Shown piece after piece: positions 54,073-63,126 of a stretch of DNA of 64,000 nt. The DNA is from Lachnospiraceae bacterium. GTDB taxonomy: Bacteria; Bacillota; Clostridia; Lachnospirales; Lachnospiraceae. The stretch spans positions 1-64,000 of the forward strand of contig JAFUGT010000009.1 of the NCBI GenBank assembly GCA_017469275.1, written 5' to 3'. The translations under genes and the position numbers were made by a program. The number at the start of each line of letters is the position of its first letter. The stretch's first letter is position 1. The notes beneath the pieces are model-generated. The model ran no database searches. It saw only the letters and a list, made by a program, of their open reading frames with translations, and was not told the origin of the DNA.

Positions 54073-55227
54073 ATGATTACAATATATGGTAAGTATACAA
54101 ATGCAATTGTTTATACTGTAGAAAATGAGCTTTATGCTATAGAAGATTATGCTAGGAAACAACTTCAGATGATATGTAATCATCCTAGTTCAGAGGGCAG
54201 CGTGATAAGAGTTATGCCGGACGTTCATCCGGGAAAAGTGGGGACCATAGGACTTACTATGACTGTGGAAGATTCGATTTTACCAAGCTTAGTGGGTGTC
54301 GATATTGGCTGCGGAATGACCATGGCAAAGGTTAAAACCAAGGGATTGCAGTTTCAGAAGCTTGATACTGTTATAAGAGAAAATGTTCCTGTGGGACCGA
54401 GAATTCGTGAGAAGGAGCACAAATATGCCGACAGAATCGATTTGTCGGAACTTGCGTGTTATAAGGGTATTAATGCCCGCAAGGCAAACAGAAGTGTAGG
54501 TACATTAGGTGGCGGAAATCATTTTATAGAGGTAGATAAGGATGATGAGGACAATGTATACATAGTTGTACATTCCGGCAGCAGACATCTTGGAATGGAG
54601 GTGGCAGACTATTATCTTAGAACCGGGCAAAAAGAAATGCAGATGAAAAAGCAGGGATATGCTCCATATGAGATGACATGTCTCACAGGTGATCTGATGC
54701 AGGGCTATCTGCATGATATTGAAATAATTCAGGAATTTGCAAGACTCAATCGGGAGGCAATAATAGATTCTATAGTAAATGAAATGAAGTGGAAGATAGA
54801 GGATTCATTTACATGCATTCACAATTATGTGGACTTTTCTATGGTGGATGATGAAAATTCAAACTTGAATAAACCGATTCTCAGAAAGGGAGCAATCAGT
54901 GCAAAAAAAGGTCAGAAGGTGATTATTCCCATCAACATGAGAGACGGGGTGATAATTGGTACCGGTCTTGGAAATCCTGACTGGAATTATTCGGCACCTC
55001 ACGGTTCCGGAAGACTTTATAAGAGGACAGAGGTGGCAGAACACCATACGGTATCGGAATTTAAGAAATCTATGGAGGGGATACATTCGATATGTATTAA
55101 TAAGGGCACTCTTGATGAGTCACCTTTTGCCTACAGAGCAATGGAGGATATCGCAGGTGTGATAGGGGATACAGTGAAAATTGATAAGATAATAAGGCCT
55201 GTGTATAACTATAAAGCTGGAGGCTGA
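54073..55227 (+). CDS. rtcB: RNA-splicing ligase RtcB
   Basis: 384 residues. RtcB joins RNA 2',3'-cyclic phosphate or 3'-phosphate ends to 5'-OH using GTP and manganese. Motifs are VMPDVHPGKVGTIGLT, VGVDIGCGMTMAKVK (metal Cys), GTLGGGNHFIEVDKD, VVHSGSRHLG and the region with the guanylated His (SAPHGSGRLYKR). It is on the short side of the family but shows every core motif. A Shine-Dalgarno AGAAGGGA precedes the ATG. It is flanked by Rpn nuclease copies and a Cys-rich partner. An RNA repair role fits, possibly after cleavage by toxins (inference). Confidence 0.93.
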   Translation: MITIYGKYTNAIVYTVENELYAIEDYARKQLQMICNHPSSEGSVIRVMPDVHPGKVGTIGLTMTVEDSILPSLVGVDIGCGMTMAKVKTKGLQFQKLDTVIRENVPVGPRIREKEHKYADRIDLSELACYKGINARKANRSVGTLGGGNHFIEVDKDDEDNVYIVVHSGSRHLGMEVADYYLRTGQKEMQMKKQGYAPYEMTCLTGDLMQGYLHDIEIIQEFARLNREAIIDSIVNEMKWKIEDSFTCIHNYVDFSMVDDENSNLNKPILRKGAISAKKGQKVIIPINMRDGVIIGTGLGNPDWNYSAPHGSGRLYKRTEVAEHHTVSEFKKSMEGIHSICINKGTLDESPFAYRAMEDIAGVIGDTVKIDKIIRPVYNYKAGG

Positions 55228-55282
55228 AAAAACAGTCTGTATGGAGATAAAAATAAATAGTTTGTGCAGGGACAAAAACCCA

Positions 55283-55311
55283 TTGACAAAAATGCAACTT
55301 GATATTATTAT
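55283..55311 (+). promoter_or_regulatory. promoter of the intact Rpn gene with overlapping repeats
   Basis: TTGACA at 55283-55288 and TATTAT at 55306-55311 with a 17-base spacer. The motif AACTTGATATT occurs twice around the -10 and just after, and TTGATATTG/CAATATCGAA forms an inverted repeat with a five-base spacer. The same arrangement exists in the deleted copy at about 53143. Likely operator. Confidence 0.65.
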
Positions 55312-55463
55312 TTTATTAACTTGATATTGTATTACAATATCGAACTGATACAGTAATTCCTATTATTATTTATTGTATTTGTTTTTTCCCTGACCATGTA
55401 TTGAAGAGTAGGATTTCATTCGACAGAACCTTTAGATTATTGAATTATAATAGGAGAAAGCGA

Positions 55464-56423
55464 ATGAAAAATACTCACGATTATGACAGTACATTTAAGA
55501 CATTGAAGAATCGGCATACAAGACTTTTTATAGCAGTGATCAATCTTGCATTTCATAAGAATTACCCTTTGAACGCTGAGGTCAGAATTATATCGTCCGA
55601 GGGAGCATTTATTGATGAGGCAAAACCGGATGATAAGAGCAAGGTTGAGATGAGAGAGAATGATTTTCTTATCAGTATCAATGATGACTACTATATGATT
55701 GAGGCGCAAAGTTATGATGATAATGAGATGGCACTAAGGATTGCGGAATATACATTTCTTGCAGCCAGGAGTGTGGCGGTGTATGATCAGGGACATATAA
55801 TAATGCCGATGCCAAATTATACAATAATATACATCAAGAATTCAGCACGCACGCCGAAGACTACTATGATCACGTATAGATTTCCGGATGGAAGTACTCA
55901 TAATTATTCTACTGAGAATATATTTATGACAGATCTTTCAAGGGAAGATATAATAGAGAAAAAGTTATATGTTCTTATACCGTTCTATTTTGCCAGATAT
56001 GAGAAAGAATTGAAAGAAAAAAATATAACAGAAAAAGATATAGAAAAAGTCATCGAAGACCTTGAATTCTTTAGCAATGAGATGTTACAATTAAGCAAAG
56101 AAAAAGAACTGACAATGACAGAAGCAGATGAGATACGTTACTGTGTCAATGATGTATTATTACATATAACAGATGGTAATAATATTGAAGGAAAGGTGGT
56201 GTCTGTGATGGGTGGAGAGATATACGAACTTCATACGGAACGGATTATAAGGGAGACAACGGAAAAGGTAACTGCAGAAGTGACGGCTGAATATCAAAAA
56301 CAACTCAAGGAAAGTGAGAAGCAGCTTGCAGAAAGTGAGAAGCAACTTGCGGATAAAGATAAAAGGCTTGCAGAACTTGAAGAAGAAATAGCAAGACTTA
56401 AGGCAGATAACAAAACGGCGTAA
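55464..56423 (+). CDS. Rpn-family PD-(D/E)XK nuclease
   Basis: 319 residues from the ATG at 55464, placed three bases after AGGAGAAAG; a start at 55401 would add 21 residues with no support. MKNTHDYDSTFKTLKNRHTR opens the family. The nuclease core has DDYYMIEAQSYDDNEMALRIAEYTFLAAR, with E and Q in place of the classical E-x-K. The C-terminal 50 residues form a heptad coiled coil (LKESEKQLAESEKQLADKDK). Rpn proteins promote recombination and can be phage-defence nucleases; exact role unknown. A terminator follows. A deleted copy lies 2.1 kb upstream. Confidence 0.85.
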   Translation: MKNTHDYDSTFKTLKNRHTRLFIAVINLAFHKNYPLNAEVRIISSEGAFIDEAKPDDKSKVEMRENDFLISINDDYYMIEAQSYDDNEMALRIAEYTFLAARSVAVYDQGHIIMPMPNYTIIYIKNSARTPKTTMITYRFPDGSTHNYSTENIFMTDLSREDIIEKKLYVLIPFYFARYEKELKEKNITEKDIEKVIEDLEFFSNEMLQLSKEKELTMTEADEIRYCVNDVLLHITDGNNIEGKVVSVMGGEIYELHTERIIRETTEKVTAEVTAEYQKQLKESEKQLAESEKQLADKDKRLAELEEEIARLKADNKTA

Positions 56424-56442
56424 GAATACAAACTCATAAATA

Positions 56443-56489
56443 ACACCTCTTTTTGTGCTGAATATTTATCAGCATCGGAGGTGTTTTTA
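56443..56489 (+). terminator. terminator of the intact Rpn gene
   Basis: ACACCTC...GTGCTG paired with CAGCAT...GAGGTGT, then TTTTT; near copy of 53777-53824. Confidence 0.85.
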
Positions 56490-56515
56490 TATATGCAGAA
56501 TCAGCCCTGTTCCCC

Positions 56516-56544
56516 TTGACACAGACGCCTATTTTGCATATTAT
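56516..56544 (+). promoter_or_regulatory. promoter of metG
   Basis: TTGACA at 56516-56521 and TATTAT at 56539-56544 with a 17-base spacer. About 125 bases of leader follow; no T-box stem, T-box sequence or terminator is seen in it. Confidence 0.7.
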
Positions 56545-56670
56545 TATATATACGTGTACCTATATCATCATGTGGGTATAATAGAAATTCAGACAGAACA
56601 TTTTCTGTAGGAAATTTCGTAACAATAATATCTCCGAAATCTTTCATTCGGATAATAAGGAGGAAGTAAG

Positions 56671-58626
56671 ATGGCTAAGAAACCGTATTACATTACCACA
56701 GCGATTGCTTATACATCGGGCAAACCGCATATTGGTAACACCTACGAGATAGTTTTGGCGGACAGTATCGCAAGATACAAGAGATTCGTGGGTTATGATG
56801 TCCGTTTCCAGACAGGAACAGATGAACATGGACAAAAGATTGAACTGAAGGCACAGGAAAAGGGTGTGACACCGAAGGAATTCGTGGATGAGACTGCGGG
56901 TGAGATCAAAAGAATCTGGGATTTGATGAATACCTCATATGATAAGTTCATCAGAACAACAGATGCGGATCATGAGCAGCAGGTACAGAAGATTTTCAGA
57001 AAGCTCTACGAGAAGGGAGACATTTACAAAGGTGAGTATGAGGGAATGTATTGTACTCCGTGTGAATCATTTTTCACTGAATCCCAGTTGGTAGATGGTA
57101 AATGTCCGGATTGCGGAAGAGAGGTCCAGCCTGCTAAGGAAGAAGCATATTTTTTCAAGATGAGCAAGTATCAGGATCGTCTTATCAAATACATTGAGCA
57201 GAATCCTCAATTTATTCAACCGGAATCAAGAAAAAATGAGATGATGAACAATTTCCTGAAACCGGGTCTGCAGGATTTGTGTGTTTCCCGTACTTCATTT
57301 AAATGGGGAATTCCGGTGGACTTTGATCCGAAACATGTAATATATGTGTGGATTGATGCCCTTTCTAACTATATAACCGGGCTTGGATATGATGTGGATG
57401 GTAGAAGTGACAGACTTTATGATAAGTACTGGCCTGCAGATCTTCATTTGATCGGTAAGGATATTCTTCGTTTCCACACAATATATTGGCCAATCATGCT
57501 GATGGCGCTGGATGTGCCGCTTCCTAAGCAGGTGTTTGGACATCCATGGCTCATACAAAGTGATGGCAAAATGAGCAAATCAAAAGGAAATGTGATTTAT
57601 GCCGATGATCTTGTAGAGCTCTTTGGAGTTGATGCAGTTCGTTATTTTGTTCTTCATGAGATGCCTTTTGAAAATGATGGTGTCATTTCATGGGAGCTTA
57701 TGGTAGAGCGCCTTAATTCAGATCTTGCCAATACTCTTGGTAATCTTGTTAATCGTACAGTATCAATGTCTAACAAGTATTTTGAGGGCGAGGTCAATAA
57801 CAAGAAGGTCAATGAGGATGTAGATAAAGAGTTGATGGATTATGCGCTAGATACAAGAATTCGTGTGTCTAAAGCGATGGATAAGCTGCGTGTGGCAGAT
57901 GCCATTACTGAGATATTTAACCTGTTTAAGAGATGCAATAAGTATATTGATGAGACTATGCCATGGGCCCTTGCCAAGGAAGAGGATAAGAAGGACAGGC
58001 TTGCTACGGTGCTTTATAATCTTGTGGAAAGTATCGTTATCGGTGCTACACTTCTTGAGCCGTACATGCCTGAGACAGCTGAGAAGATTCTTACGCAGCT
58101 TAATTCACCTAAGCGTAAAGTCAATGATCTTGTCCGCTTCGGAGGGTACAAATCAGGTACAAAGGTTACAGACAAACCGGAGATTCTCTTTGCAAGACTC
58201 GATCTTGACGAGGTTATGAAAAAGGTTGAAGAAATGATGCCGGAACCGGAACCGGAGGCTGTAGATGATAATCCCGGTATTGATCTTGAAGAAAAGAAAC
58301 CGGAGATCACTATAGATGATTTTGATAAGATTCAACTTCAGGTCGGTGAGGTCATAGCCTGTGAGGAAGTTAAGAATTCCAAGAAACTGCTATGCTCTAA
58401 GGTCAAGATTGGAAGTGAGGTTCGCCAGATAGTATCCGGTATCAAGAGTCAGTATTCACCGGAGAATATGGTGGGTAAGAAGGTCGTGGTTGTAACGAAC
58501 TTAAAACCTGCAAAACTTGCCGGAGTAGAATCTCAGGGTATGATTTTATGTGCTGAGGATGCGGAAGGCAAACTCTCGCTTGTAACAACAGAAACTGCAG
58601 TTCCCCATGGTGCTGAGATAAGATAA
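56671..58626 (+). CDS. metG: methionyl-tRNA synthetase
   Basis: 651 residues. Class I synthetase with the HIGH-type motif PHIGN, zinc-binding knuckle CTPCESFFTESQLVDGKC (with PDC following), KMSKSKGN, and a C-terminal tRNA-binding (Arc1p/Trbp111-like) domain of about 105 residues (IDDFDKIQLQVGEVIACEE, QIVSGIKSQYSPENMVGKKV, NLKPAKLAGVESQGMIL). Full-length. AAGGAGGAAG precedes the ATG. It charges initiator and elongator tRNA-Met. The gene stands alone before a signalling pair. Confidence 0.96.
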   Translation: MAKKPYYITTAIAYTSGKPHIGNTYEIVLADSIARYKRFVGYDVRFQTGTDEHGQKIELKAQEKGVTPKEFVDETAGEIKRIWDLMNTSYDKFIRTTDADHEQQVQKIFRKLYEKGDIYKGEYEGMYCTPCESFFTESQLVDGKCPDCGREVQPAKEEAYFFKMSKYQDRLIKYIEQNPQFIQPESRKNEMMNNFLKPGLQDLCVSRTSFKWGIPVDFDPKHVIYVWIDALSNYITGLGYDVDGRSDRLYDKYWPADLHLIGKDILRFHTIYWPIMLMALDVPLPKQVFGHPWLIQSDGKMSKSKGNVIYADDLVELFGVDAVRYFVLHEMPFENDGVISWELMVERLNSDLANTLGNLVNRTVSMSNKYFEGEVNNKKVNEDVDKELMDYALDTRIRVSKAMDKLRVADAITEIFNLFKRCNKYIDETMPWALAKEEDKKDRLATVLYNLVESIVIGATLLEPYMPETAEKILTQLNSPKRKVNDLVRFGGYKSGTKVTDKPEILFARLDLDEVMKKVEEMMPEPEPEAVDDNPGIDLEEKKPEITIDDFDKIQLQVGEVIACEEVKNSKKLLCSKVKIGSEVRQIVSGIKSQYSPENMVGKKVVVVTNLKPAKLAGVESQGMILCAEDAEGKLSLVTTETAVPHGAEIR

Positions 58627-58676
58627 AGATTTGAATGTAGCATTTTGTTTTGGAAAAATGAAAGGAGGATGTCGTT

Positions 58677-60599
58677 ATGGATGGTGGTGTATTTCGTTTG
58701 AAACAACGACATTCTCTTTATATTGTAATTGTTAGTCTTCTGTCTTTTGTTCTTCTTGGAACAGTAATATATCAGAAGGTCGGTGATATGATGATCGACC
58801 AGAGCAAGAATAATGCTATGGGATTGTCAGTTATAGCTGCTAATGAGATTGACGGAGATGTTTTTGAAACAATACGTTCCAATGAGGATGATGCGTATTA
58901 TGAAGTTTTAGAGTCTATAACAAAGTATACTGATTATCATATGCTTCAATATATATATACGATGAGGCTGGAAGATGATGTGCTCACCTTTGTGGTAGAT
59001 GCAGATCCTGAAGAACCGGCGTATTGTGGTGAAGAATATAACTGGCTTCCGGATATGGAACAGGCTTTTCAAGGACAGGTGTGTTGTGATCAAAGTCTGA
59101 CAAAGGACAGATGGGGAAGTTTTTTCAGTGCATATGCTCCAATATTCAATTCAGATCACGAGGTCGTAGGAATAGTCGGCTGCGATATTATGACAGCCGA
59201 TATAACGGAACGCCTCAATGAACTAAGAACAGTTATCATTTCATTGATCACTGTATTTGCATTGCTTTGCCTTATGGCACTTATTTTTATTACTCGTGAT
59301 ATGATGCAAAAGGATTATTTGACCGAGATAGCCAATGATGGTAAGATAAAAAATGTTGCTTCAAGATTAAAAAAGAGAAACCGACTGCAGGATTATACGG
59401 GTATGCTTACCAATATAAAGGATTTCAAATATATCAACCAAAAAATCGGTTTTAACAGAGGCGATGAATTGTTAAGGGAATATGCTCATTATCTCAAGCA
59501 ACTTACGATTCGTGGGGAATACGTTGCAAGAACCGGTAATGACAATTTTCTTATGTTGATAAAAAAGGGTAGAGAAGAAGAAGTTCTTAAAGTGCTCTCA
59601 CTGCTTGAACTTACTTTGTATGAGCAGGATGGAAAGAATGTAATACGCATATTCTCCAGATGTGGTATTTATCCCATTAAGGAAAGTGATAACCTTAGCA
59701 GCGTTATGAATTATTGCACTTTGGCGGTCAATACTACCAGAAATGCCGATACGGAAGATTATGTCTGGTATTCTGATTCGATGAGCATAACGATGCTGGA
59801 AGAGAAAGAGATTATTAATAGTTATAAGCAGGCTATCAAGAACGGAGAATTTCAAGTATATTACCAACCTAAGGTAGATATAGTGAACAACAGACTGTGT
59901 GGAGCCGAGGCATTGGTTAGGTGGATTAAAGATGGTAAGACCATTTCTCCGGGACAATTCATACCCGTTCTTGAAAAAGAAGGCAAAATTATTGAACTGG
60001 ATTTCTTTGTGTTTGAGCAGGTCTGTAAAGATATCAGAAAGTGGCTTGAAGAGGGGATAGTACCGGTTAGGATTTCTTCTAATTTTTCCAAAATGCATCT
60101 GAAAAATCTCGCTCTTTCAGAGCAGGTTCTTGATATAGTAAATCGATATAACATCAGCACAAATTATGTAGAGATTGAGTTGACGGAATCTTCCGGATAT
60201 TCTGATTATAATTCTATGAAAAAGTTTGTCAGTGATATGGATCAGGCAGGAATATATACATCAATTGATGATTTTGGAACCGGATACTCATCTTTATCAT
60301 TGCTCAAAGACATTAATGTTAATGTTGTTAAGATTGACAAGTCTTTTTTTGGTAATATGGATGATGATAAGTTAAATGGAGCAACTCTGGTAGAAAATGT
60401 TATTAGAATGATCAAAGATCTGGATAGAATCGTAATATGCGAGGGAGTTGAGACTGAAAAGCAGGTGGAATTTCTTAAAGGTACAGAATGTAATATTGTA
60501 CAGGGATTTTTGTTTGACAGACCACTAACAAGGGAACAGTTTGAGGAGCGTCTTAAATCACCGGAGTATGGTCGATTCGATGAGAATAATAATATCTGA
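58677..60599 (+). CDS. membrane c-di-GMP phosphodiesterase (degenerate GGDEF plus EAL)
   Basis: 640 residues. Membrane segment near residues 14-34, Cache-like extracellular domain to about 180, second segment, then a GGDEF domain whose signature has decayed to RTGNDNF, so cyclase activity is unlikely. The EAL domain keeps GAEALVRW, the Asn in SSNFS, IELTES, DDFGTGYSSL, VKIDKSFF and CEGVETEKQ, so it should be an active phosphodiesterase. The GGDEF remnant may bind GTP as a regulator. The sensor domain is close to that of the chemoreceptor at 21838. AAAGGAGG lies eight bases before the ATG. A diguanylate cyclase gene follows. Confidence 0.9.
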   Translation: MDGGVFRLKQRHSLYIVIVSLLSFVLLGTVIYQKVGDMMIDQSKNNAMGLSVIAANEIDGDVFETIRSNEDDAYYEVLESITKYTDYHMLQYIYTMRLEDDVLTFVVDADPEEPAYCGEEYNWLPDMEQAFQGQVCCDQSLTKDRWGSFFSAYAPIFNSDHEVVGIVGCDIMTADITERLNELRTVIISLITVFALLCLMALIFITRDMMQKDYLTEIANDGKIKNVASRLKKRNRLQDYTGMLTNIKDFKYINQKIGFNRGDELLREYAHYLKQLTIRGEYVARTGNDNFLMLIKKGREEEVLKVLSLLELTLYEQDGKNVIRIFSRCGIYPIKESDNLSSVMNYCTLAVNTTRNADTEDYVWYSDSMSITMLEEKEIINSYKQAIKNGEFQVYYQPKVDIVNNRLCGAEALVRWIKDGKTISPGQFIPVLEKEGKIIELDFFVFEQVCKDIRKWLEEGIVPVRISSNFSKMHLKNLALSEQVLDIVNRYNISTNYVEIELTESSGYSDYNSMKKFVSDMDQAGIYTSIDDFGTGYSSLSLLKDINVNVVKIDKSFFGNMDDDKLNGATLVENVIRMIKDLDRIVICEGVETEKQVEFLKGTECNIVQGFLFDRPLTREQFEERLKSPEYGRFDENNNI

Positions 60600-60643
60600 C
60601 CTTATTGATAAATTATTTCAAATGTATGGTGGGGAGAAGCTAT

Positions 60644-61714
60644 ATGAAAATTATAGATTTAATTACCAAAGATGTAACTGATGAAAATGACATAGGAAGG
60701 AATATGATTGTATTACGTATCCTTTATATAATTGTGTTCGTTGCTTTTTTGGTTGATATTATTCTTGCCGGCGGAGATGCTGTTAGAATGTTTCCTTATA
60801 AAATATTTGGTCTTCTTGCGGCGAATGTGATTCTGTTTTTGTTGACATATGAGATGAGAAGTTCCATGGCGCTCATTTTATTTATCACCTATTTGTTTAC
60901 GTGGACATTATCTATGATCCCGTGTCTGGGCTGGAGTGCCGGAATGCAGAACTATTTCATAATTGTGCTTATGTTGTGTTTTTTTTCAACACATGGGAAG
61001 TTAAGATATAAGTTTTTTTTATCCGCTTTTGTTCTTGTGATGAGAATAGTGACAATAAGCATTTTTGGCGGCATTAAATCCGTTGCCAATGTATCGCCGT
61101 TTAATGACAAGCTGTTGCAGATAACGAATATAACTGCTGTTTTTGTATCGATTGTATTTATATCATACATTTACAGCCGCGATACCAATTTGGCCGAAGA
61201 TAAGCTCATGAAGTATAATGATAAGCTTAAGAAAGAGGCTAATACGGATCAGCTTACCGGACTATACAACAGAAGAAGAGCGGAGGAGTATCTTCAGGAA
61301 CTTAAAGCTAAAGGGTTTAACGATTCAATAAGTATTGCAATGGGTGATATTGATTTCTTTAAGAAAGTAAATGATACCTATGGTCATGATGCGGGAGATG
61401 AAGTGTTAAAGACTGTGGCAAATACAATGAAAGAGATTGCCGGCACCTATTCATTTATTTCCCGTTGGGGCGGTGAAGAATTCTTGCTGATATTTAAAGG
61501 AATCAACGGTGATGATGCACTTATCATATTAGAGAAACTAAGACGTATAATGCAGAACCGGGTTATCGATGTCAATGGACAGGAGATTAAGATAACGATG
61601 ACTTTTGGTCTGACCGAATACAATATAAGGAAAGAACCGGATGGTGCGATTAAAGAGGCTGATGAAAAATTGTATCTTGGAAAGTCAAAAGGAAGGAATC
61701 AGGTTGTATATTAA
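60644..61714 (+). CDS. membrane diguanylate cyclase (GGDEF)
   Basis: About 356 residues. Five to six membrane segments in the first 190 residues, then a GGDEF domain with DQLTGLYNRRRAEEYL, AMGDIDFFKKVNDTYGHDAGDE, an intact RWGGEEFLLIF and ADEKLYLGKSKGRNQV. It makes cyclic di-GMP. The ATG at 60644 is seven bases after GGGGAG; an earlier in-frame start at 60605 is less likely. It is 44 bases from the phosphodiesterase gene, so opposite activities are encoded in one transcript. No inhibitory RxxD site is apparent before the signature. Confidence 0.9.
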   Translation: MKIIDLITKDVTDENDIGRNMIVLRILYIIVFVAFLVDIILAGGDAVRMFPYKIFGLLAANVILFLLTYEMRSSMALILFITYLFTWTLSMIPCLGWSAGMQNYFIIVLMLCFFSTHGKLRYKFFLSAFVLVMRIVTISIFGGIKSVANVSPFNDKLLQITNITAVFVSIVFISYIYSRDTNLAEDKLMKYNDKLKKEANTDQLTGLYNRRRAEEYLQELKAKGFNDSISIAMGDIDFFKKVNDTYGHDAGDEVLKTVANTMKEIAGTYSFISRWGGEEFLLIFKGINGDDALIILEKLRRIMQNRVIDVNGQEIKITMTFGLTEYNIRKEPDGAIKEADEKLYLGKSKGRNQVVY

Positions 61715-61816
61715 AGATTTTAGGGAGTATGCTGGTGTGGTCGTACCAAGAGTATGTCTGCTATGAAATATAATATATCACCGTATAATTAATAATGGAA
61801 ATTGTATAATATTTTA

Positions 61817-61855
61817 TTGACAATGGCTAATAATAATATTAAGATAATATTATTA
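61817..61855 (+). promoter_or_regulatory. promoter with palindromic operator overlapping the -10
   Basis: TTGACA at 61817-61822 and TAAGAT at 61840-61845, spacer 17. TAATAATATTA (61831-61841) and TAATATTATTA (61845-61855) form a perfect eleven-base inverted repeat around AGA, covering the -10. The next gene encodes a small helix-turn-helix protein, so autoregulation is likely. Confidence 0.6.
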
Positions 61856-61883
61856 ATTTATATAACAACAGGGAGGTTGAAGG

Positions 61884-62162
61884 ATGAAGAAGAATATTAC
61901 TTTGGAAGAAGCAAAAGAACTTATCAGGAAACTTGAAAAAGAAAACAAAGAGATGAAGAAAGAACTGGAGATGTTCCGTAGTCGTGACTGGGGCGGAAGA
62001 AGAAAGCATGATGCCACCTGGCAGAAGTCATATGATTCGTTTGTTGAATTGTATGAGAAGGGTCTTAACATGCATGAGATTGTTGCAAAGGTACCATTTA
62101 GTCAGAGAACATGCTATAGATACAAATCATACTATGATTCCTTGAAGAAAGGAAAGGATTGA
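61884..62162 (+). CDS. small coiled-coil helix-turn-helix protein
   Basis: 92 residues. An N-terminal coiled coil (LEEAKELIRKLEKENKEMKK) is followed by a basic patch (RSRDWGGRRKH) and a helix-turn-helix-like region (FVELYEKGLNMHEIVAKVPFSQRTCYRYKSYY) of the resolvase/Hin type. GGGAGG lies before the ATG. The palindrome over its promoter suggests autorepression. No named family recognised. Confidence 0.75.
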   Translation: MKKNITLEEAKELIRKLEKENKEMKKELEMFRSRDWGGRRKHDATWQKSYDSFVELYEKGLNMHEIVAKVPFSQRTCYRYKSYYDSLKKGKD

Positions 62163-62166
62163 TTAC

Positions 62167-62349
62167 GTGGCCGGTTTAGCATCGTGTGATACATGTGCAT
62201 ACATGATATATGATGAAGAGTATGAGGATTATGTATGTGATATCAATATGGATGAAGATGATTATGGAAGACTTATGTCTAATGACTTCAAAGGGTGTCC
62301 ATACTATAGAGATGGGGACGAGTACAAAGTTGTAAGACATCAGATATGA
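62167..62349 (+). CDS. small Cys-rich protein (DUF6472-like)
   Basis: 60 residues from a GTG start; AAAGGA lies upstream at the end of the preceding gene. Four Cys (CDTCAYM, YVCDI, KGCPYY) form a probable metal site, and the rest is rich in Asp and Tyr. This matches the short conserved clostridial family DUF6472, of unknown function. It is four bases after the helix-turn-helix gene, so co-transcribed. Ends at a bidirectional terminator. Confidence 0.75.
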   Translation: MAGLASCDTCAYMIYDEEYEDYVCDINMDEDDYGRLMSNDFKGCPYYRDGDEYKVVRHQI

Positions 62350-62352
62350 GAA

Positions 62353-62390
62353 AAAGAGGATGACGGTGAGTTAACTGTCATCCTCTTTCG
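62353..62390. terminator. bidirectional terminator
   Basis: AAAGAGGATGAC pairs with GTCATCCTCTTT, extended by an inner GT/AC pair, with A-run before and T-run after on both strands. It separates the plus-strand small genes from the converging phosphoribosyltransferase-like gene. Confidence 0.85.
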
Positions 62391-62478
62391 TTATAATCTT
62401 AGCATTTTGATATATGTGCCTTATCGAGATGAATCGTAATATAGGGCAGCATATTATCTCATTAGATAATATTCATAG

Positions 62479-63126
62479 TCACAGTTTGGAATAGCCGTAA
62501 CTGTTAACGATGGCCTCTATCTTCTGTCCGCTCTGGCAGAATGGACATTGGTTATGAGGGTAAGTTCTGTATTCCGGAATATCATCTAATGTAAATAATG
62601 TGTGAATCTGCTGTCCTGCTATAACATCATTAGCTGAGAAAATGGCGGAAATGCCGGCTACAATACCGCCGTAATAAGATATACATTCCAAACTTCTCTC
62701 TATCGTACGACCGGTTGTTGCTGAAGCTAACAGGAACAGTACATGTTTGCCCTTAATCATCGGCTGGAGATTATCACGGAATATCATCTGTCCTACAGAA
62801 TTAAATTCCGGTGTAACCACATACATAGCCTGATGTTGATTCATGGACATTATTCCTGAATTGGTAAGCTCCTCGGCAAGATAAGCACCTATGACTTCCG
62901 TTCCGTCCATACAAACAATGGTATCTACAATGGTTGTGCCCACATATTCACCGGCGATGGATTTGGCAGCAGCTCTTGCCATTGTCTGGCGGGCTTTAAG
63001 AGTTGTCATATCAATATAGTGAGTGATATGAGAATGGTTAGTTGCAAAATGTCCGGGAATTACTTTGATATGCACGCTGTTATTATAGTGTGATGTGACA
63101 CTCATGGCTTGGTTTTCAAATGTCAT
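62479..63126 (-). CDS. phosphoribosyltransferase-fold protein (orotate PRT-like)
   Basis: 215 residues. The family fold is seen in VDTIVCMDGTEVIGAYLAEEL and a degenerate PRPP loop (VLFLLASATTGRTIERSLECI, where active enzymes have two acidic residues before the small loop residues). A C-terminal CPFCQSGQKIEAIVNSYGYSKL adds a Cys pair. It is often labelled orotate phosphoribosyltransferase, but the missing acidic pair argues against standard activity. AAGGAGG lies before the ATG. No pyrimidine genes are adjacent. Confidence 0.75.
   Translation of the reverse strand: MTFENQAMSVTSHYNNSVHIKVIPGHFATNHSHITHYIDMTTLKARQTMARAAAKSIAGEYVGTTIVDTIVCMDGTEVIGAYLAEELTNSGIMSMNQHQAMYVVTPEFNSVGQMIFRDNLQPMIKGKHVLFLLASATTGRTIERSLECISYYGGIVAGISAIFSANDVIAGQQIHTLFTLDDIPEYRTYPHNQCPFCQSGQKIEAIVNSYGYSKL

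Noticed and set aside
56545..56670. T-box or other riboswitch in the metG leader
   Set aside because: The leader has no T-box motif and no terminator; only a plain promoter and ribosome site.
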